NCBI GenBank assembly: GCA_017435025.1
Contig: JAFSFU010000125.1
Location: 1-8,892 of the forward strand
Origin: Lachnospiraceae bacterium
Lineage (GTDB): Bacteria > Bacillota_A > Clostridia > Lachnospirales > Lachnospiraceae
Reading direction: 5' to 3'
DNA length: 8,892 nucleotides
Positions within the stretch are counted from its first letter, which is position 1. Each line of letters starts with the position of its first letter. Under the pieces are notes generated by a model. The model had not been told where the DNA came from, did not search any database, and saw only the letters and a list, made by a program, of their open reading frames with translations. The translations under genes and the position numbers were made by a program. This document shows, in pieces, positions 6,633-8,892 of this stretch.

Positions 6633-8105
6633 ATGACTTCACGCAATCTTACACAGCTGACAGACTTTTACCAGCTGACAATGATGCAGGGTTACTTCTT
6701 CGCCAAAGATGTTAATGAAACCGTAATCTTTGACGCTTTCTACCGCAGCAACCCTGACGACAACGGTTATGCGATCGCAGCCGGTCTGGAACAGGTAATC
6801 GAATATATTAAAAACCTTCATTTTACAACAGAAGATATTGAGTATCTTCGCGGAACCGGCTATTTCCGCGAGGAGTTCCTGGAGTACCTGGCTACCTTCC
6901 GCTTTACCGGAGATATCTACGCACTTCCGGAAGGAACTGTTATGTTCCCAAGAGAGCCGTTCTTAAAAGTAATCGCTCCGATCATGGAAGCACAGCTGAT
7001 CGAAACAGCAATGCTGAACATCATCAACCATCAGTCCCTGATCGCTACAAAAGCAAGCCGTGTTGTTCACGCTGCCCGCGGTGACGGAATCATGGAGTTC
7101 GGTCTTCGCCGTGCACAGGGTCCGGATGCCGGAATCTACGGTGCAAGAGCTGCTATGATCGCAGGCTGTGTCGGCACTTCCAATATTCTTGCCGGCAAGA
7201 TGTTTGGCGTACCGATCCTCGGCACCCACGCACACAGCTGGATTATGAGCTTCCCGGACGAGCTGACTGCATTCCGTACTTACGCAGAGCTGTATCCGGA
7301 TGCTTGTATCCTTCTGGTAGATACTTATGATACATTAAAATCCGGTATTCCGCATGCGATCCAGGTATTCAAAGAGATGCGTGAAAAAGGAATCAAATCC
7401 AAGCGCTACGGAATCCGTCTTGACAGCGGTGACCTTGCTTACCTTTCCAAGAAAGCAAAAGAAATGCTGGATGCAGAAGGTTTCACAGATGCCGTGATCT
7501 CCGCTTCCAACGATCTGGACGAGTTCCTGATCCAGTCCCTGAAGAACCAGGGTGCAACGATCAACTCCTGGGGTGTCGGTACTGCTATGATCACTTCCAA
7601 GAACTGTCCGGCATTCGGCGGTGTTTATAAACTGGCTGCTATCAAAGATAAGAATACCGGCGAATATATCCCGAAGATCAAGCTTTCCGAGAATGAGGAA
7701 AAGATCACAAACCCGGGTAACAAGACCATCTACCGTATTTACGGCAAAGATACCCATAAGATCATTGCTGACCTGATCTGTCTTGCAGATGAAACATTTG
7801 ATGAGAACAAATCTCTCCTGCTCTTCGATCCGGTTGCAACCTGGAAGAAAACCATGCTGGCTCCTGGCACATACACCATGCGCGAGCTTCTGGTTCCTGT
7901 ATTCAAAAATGGTGAATGCGTTTACGAATCTCCGTCTGTTATGGAAATCCGTGCATACTGCCAGCAGGAGAAAGACTCCTTATGGGAGGAGACAAGACGT
8001 CTCAGATATCCGCACGAAGTGCATGTGGACCTTTCCGATGCGCTCTGGAATATGAAGCATCAGCTTCTGGATTCCATCTCCACCAAGATCGTTTCCGAAC
8101 AGTAA
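6633..8105 (+). CDS. pncB: Nicotinate phosphoribosyltransferase
   Basis: The enzyme joins nicotinate and phosphoribosyl pyrophosphate, with ATP use, to form nicotinate mononucleotide, the entry step of the Preiss-Handler NAD salvage route in the cytoplasm. The 490-residue length and sequence fit the longer, Firmicute-type nicotinate phosphoribosyltransferase. The N-terminus opens with LTDFYQLTMMQGYF (9-22). FGLRRAQGPDAG (156-167), GTHAHSW (197-203, including the expected active-site His), YGIRLDSGDL (259-268) and GVGTAMITSKNCPAFGGVYK (314-333) supply the substrate- and phosphate-binding loops. No lesion is seen. ATG 6633 has AAGGAG (6619-6624) 8 nt upstream. It is first in a rightward unit with a YwlG-family gene, and is divergent from ileS. 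Some databases use other symbols for this clade. Confidence 0.96.
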   Translation: MTSRNLTQLTDFYQLTMMQGYFFAKDVNETVIFDAFYRSNPDDNGYAIAAGLEQVIEYIKNLHFTTEDIEYLRGTGYFREEFLEYLATFRFTGDIYALPEGTVMFPREPFLKVIAPIMEAQLIETAMLNIINHQSLIATKASRVVHAARGDGIMEFGLRRAQGPDAGIYGARAAMIAGCVGTSNILAGKMFGVPILGTHAHSWIMSFPDELTAFRTYAELYPDACILLVDTYDTLKSGIPHAIQVFKEMREKGIKSKRYGIRLDSGDLAYLSKKAKEMLDAEGFTDAVISASNDLDEFLIQSLKNQGATINSWGVGTAMITSKNCPAFGGVYKLAAIKDKNTGEYIPKIKLSENEEKITNPGNKTIYRIYGKDTHKIIADLICLADETFDENKSLLLFDPVATWKKTMLAPGTYTMRELLVPVFKNGECVYESPSVMEIRAYCQQEKDSLWEETRRLRYPHEVHVDLSDALWNMKHQLLDSISTKIVSEQ

Positions 8106-8115
8106 ATAAATCCAA

Positions 8116-8144
8116 CTGTCCGGCGGTTATTCGCTGCCGGGCAG
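8116..8144 (+). other. Intercistronic hairpin between pncB and the UPF0340 gene
   Basis: CTGTCCGGCGG (8116-8126) and CTGCCGGGCAG (8134-8144) form an 11-bp stem (two wobbles) with a 7-nt loop. No T run follows (ATTCTATCATTG), so full termination is unlikely. It ends 11 nt before the downstream GAGGT ribosome binding site and may act in mRNA processing, in protecting the pncB 3' end, or in setting the expression ratio. Confidence 0.7.
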
Positions 8145-8167
8145 ATTCTATCATTGAGGTAAAATAC

Positions 8168-8743
8168 ATGAGTGCAACAGATATTGCAAAATCCGTAGAT
8201 GTGGATCTGAACACCATCCGTGAGCAGGCCACAGCTATCGCAGAAGAACTGATTCAGACTGCCAATATGAAACCGGGCCAGATCCTGGTGGTTGGCTGCT
8301 CCTCCAGCGAAGTAGCAGCTCACAAAATTGGCTGTTACTCCAGCAAAGAAGTGGGCGAGACTCTTTTCAATGCTATCCACGCGGTAACCGAAAAATACGG
8401 TCTCTACCTGGCATCCCAGTGCTGTGAACATTTAAACCGTGCACTGATCATCGAGGAAGAAGCCGCAGAGAAATACGGTCTCGAGATGGTAAACGTAAAG
8501 CCGCAGTTAAAAGCCGGCGGTTCCTTCTCCACCGCTACCTGGAACGGTCTCAAATCTCCGTGTGCCGTTGAAAAGATCCAGGCCCACGCAGGTATTGACA
8601 TCGGCGACACTCTGATCGGTATGCATCTCCGCTCCGTGGCTGTCCCGGTCCGCACCCAGTTAAAAGAAATCGGCTCTGCCCATGTGGTATGTGCAAGAAC
8701 CAGATTGAAATTTGTGGGCGGTGAGAGAGCAATCTATCAGTAG
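8168..8743 (+). CDS. ywlG: UPF0340 / YwlG family protein (TIGR01440, DUF436), function unknown
   Basis: The 191-residue protein resembles Bacillus YwlG over its full length. Visible family motifs are GQILVVGCSSSEVA (37-50), SQCCEHLNRALI (83-94), AGGSFSTATW (116-125) and AGIDIGDTLIGMHL (141-154), and it ends GGERAIYQ. The Cys44 and Cys85-Cys86 positions and His88 are in conserved-looking motifs and may be functional, but no reaction has been established that I can name. There is no signal peptide or membrane segment, so it should be cytoplasmic. I chose ATG 8168 because GAGGT (8156-8160) lies 7 nt upstream; the same frame stays open further left inside pncB, but that extension overlaps pncB and has no family similarity. 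Placed 62 nt after pncB on the same strand, it is probably co-transcribed. The symbol is by family resemblance only. Confidence 0.88.
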   Translation: MSATDIAKSVDVDLNTIREQATAIAEELIQTANMKPGQILVVGCSSSEVAAHKIGCYSSKEVGETLFNAIHAVTEKYGLYLASQCCEHLNRALIIEEEAAEKYGLEMVNVKPQLKAGGSFSTATWNGLKSPCAVEKIQAHAGIDIGDTLIGMHLRSVAVPVRTQLKEIGSAHVVCARTRLKFVGGERAIYQ

Positions 8744-8804
8744 GATTGATATTTCATTCGGTGATGTAAGTTTTATCATTTCATTTAATAATTAGATTAT
8801 AAAG
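8744..8804. other. AT-rich spacer after the UPF0340 gene
   Basis: This is strongly AT-rich non-coding DNA with no start codon carrying a ribosome binding site and no clear promoter pair. TTATAA near 8797-8802 is a weak -10-like string without a matching -35. Confidence 0.5.
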
Positions 8805-8885
8805 TAAATGCAGTATTTTCAAACATGCTTCGTTTTCGGATTTTGTCCGTGCTAATCGTTTGAAGAATACTGCATTTATTTTTAT
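8805..8885 (+). terminator. Long-stem terminator downstream of the pncB unit
   Basis: TAAATGCAGTATTTTCAAAC (8805-8824) pairs with the reverse complement at 8858-8878, giving a 20-bp stem with one bulged G (8865). A 33-nt loop contains its own small hairpin, CGGA (8837-8840) with TCCG (8846-8849). The 3' arm runs into TTTATTTTTATAA, a T-rich tail on the plus strand. It begins about 60 nt after the last stop codon. On the minus strand the stem is followed by a weaker ACTTTATAAT tail, so some bidirectional action is possible. The stem is longer and the loop larger than in the other terminators of this window, so a small RNA or repeat element cannot be excluded. Confidence 0.7.
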
Positions 8886-8892
8886 AACTCAC

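Noticed and set aside
7335..7757. A 140-codon minus-strand open frame inside pncB
   Set aside because: It is antisense to an intact conserved gene, and no domain is recognisable.
7916..8167. An N-terminal extension of the UPF0340 gene giving a 275-residue protein from ATG 7916
   Set aside because: It overlaps the 3' end of pncB in another frame, passes through the intercistronic hairpin, has no family similarity, and ATG 8168 has a good ribosome binding site.

Overview
The window looks like chromosomal DNA from a low-to-mid GC, spore-forming Firmicute, most likely a gut-type clostridium of the Lachnospiraceae. This is inferred from protein flavour (a SpoIID-family protein, a type 2 isoleucyl-tRNA synthetase, a YwlG/UPF0340 protein), a tRNA-Ile T-box riboswitch, strong AGGAGG-type ribosome binding sites and sigma-A promoters. 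I see no transposase, phage gene, CRISPR array, tRNA or rRNA gene. The coding content is mostly conserved core metabolism.

Layout: a divergent intergenic region at about 6209-6632 splits the window into two transcription units. Leftward (minus strand) runs a sigma-A promoter (TTGACT-17-TATAAT), a complete T-box leader with an AUC (Ile) specifier and an intrinsic terminator, then ileS (1054 aa). It is followed after 71 nt by glgP (817 aa, GTG start), a strong intrinsic terminator, and the first 150 codons of a SpoIID/LytB-domain gene that leaves the window at its left edge. Rightward (plus strand) runs an extended -10 promoter, pncB (490 aa), a small intercistronic hairpin, a YwlG/UPF0340 gene (191 aa), and a long hairpin plus T-rich tract that closes the unit near the right edge.

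How the genes work together: uncharged tRNA-Ile should stabilise the T-box antiterminator and switch on ileS. No convincing promoter or U-tract terminator lies between ileS and glgP, so glycogen phosphorylase may share the isoleucine-starvation response. The rightward pair joins the first step of NAD salvage from nicotinate with a conserved protein of unknown function.

The most interesting points are: (1) the SpoIID-like protein has Gln where the family has its catalytic Glu, and it seems to lack the Cys-containing metal-binding motif; (2) its start codon lies directly behind the glgP terminator with no proper ribosome binding site; (3) glgP appears to be the second gene of a T-box-controlled transcript; (4) a triple GTTAA cluster with a perfect palindrome sits between the two divergent promoters; (5) a 20-bp-stem hairpin with a structured loop lies downstream of the YwlG-family gene. 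None of these is a wholly new system on present evidence.
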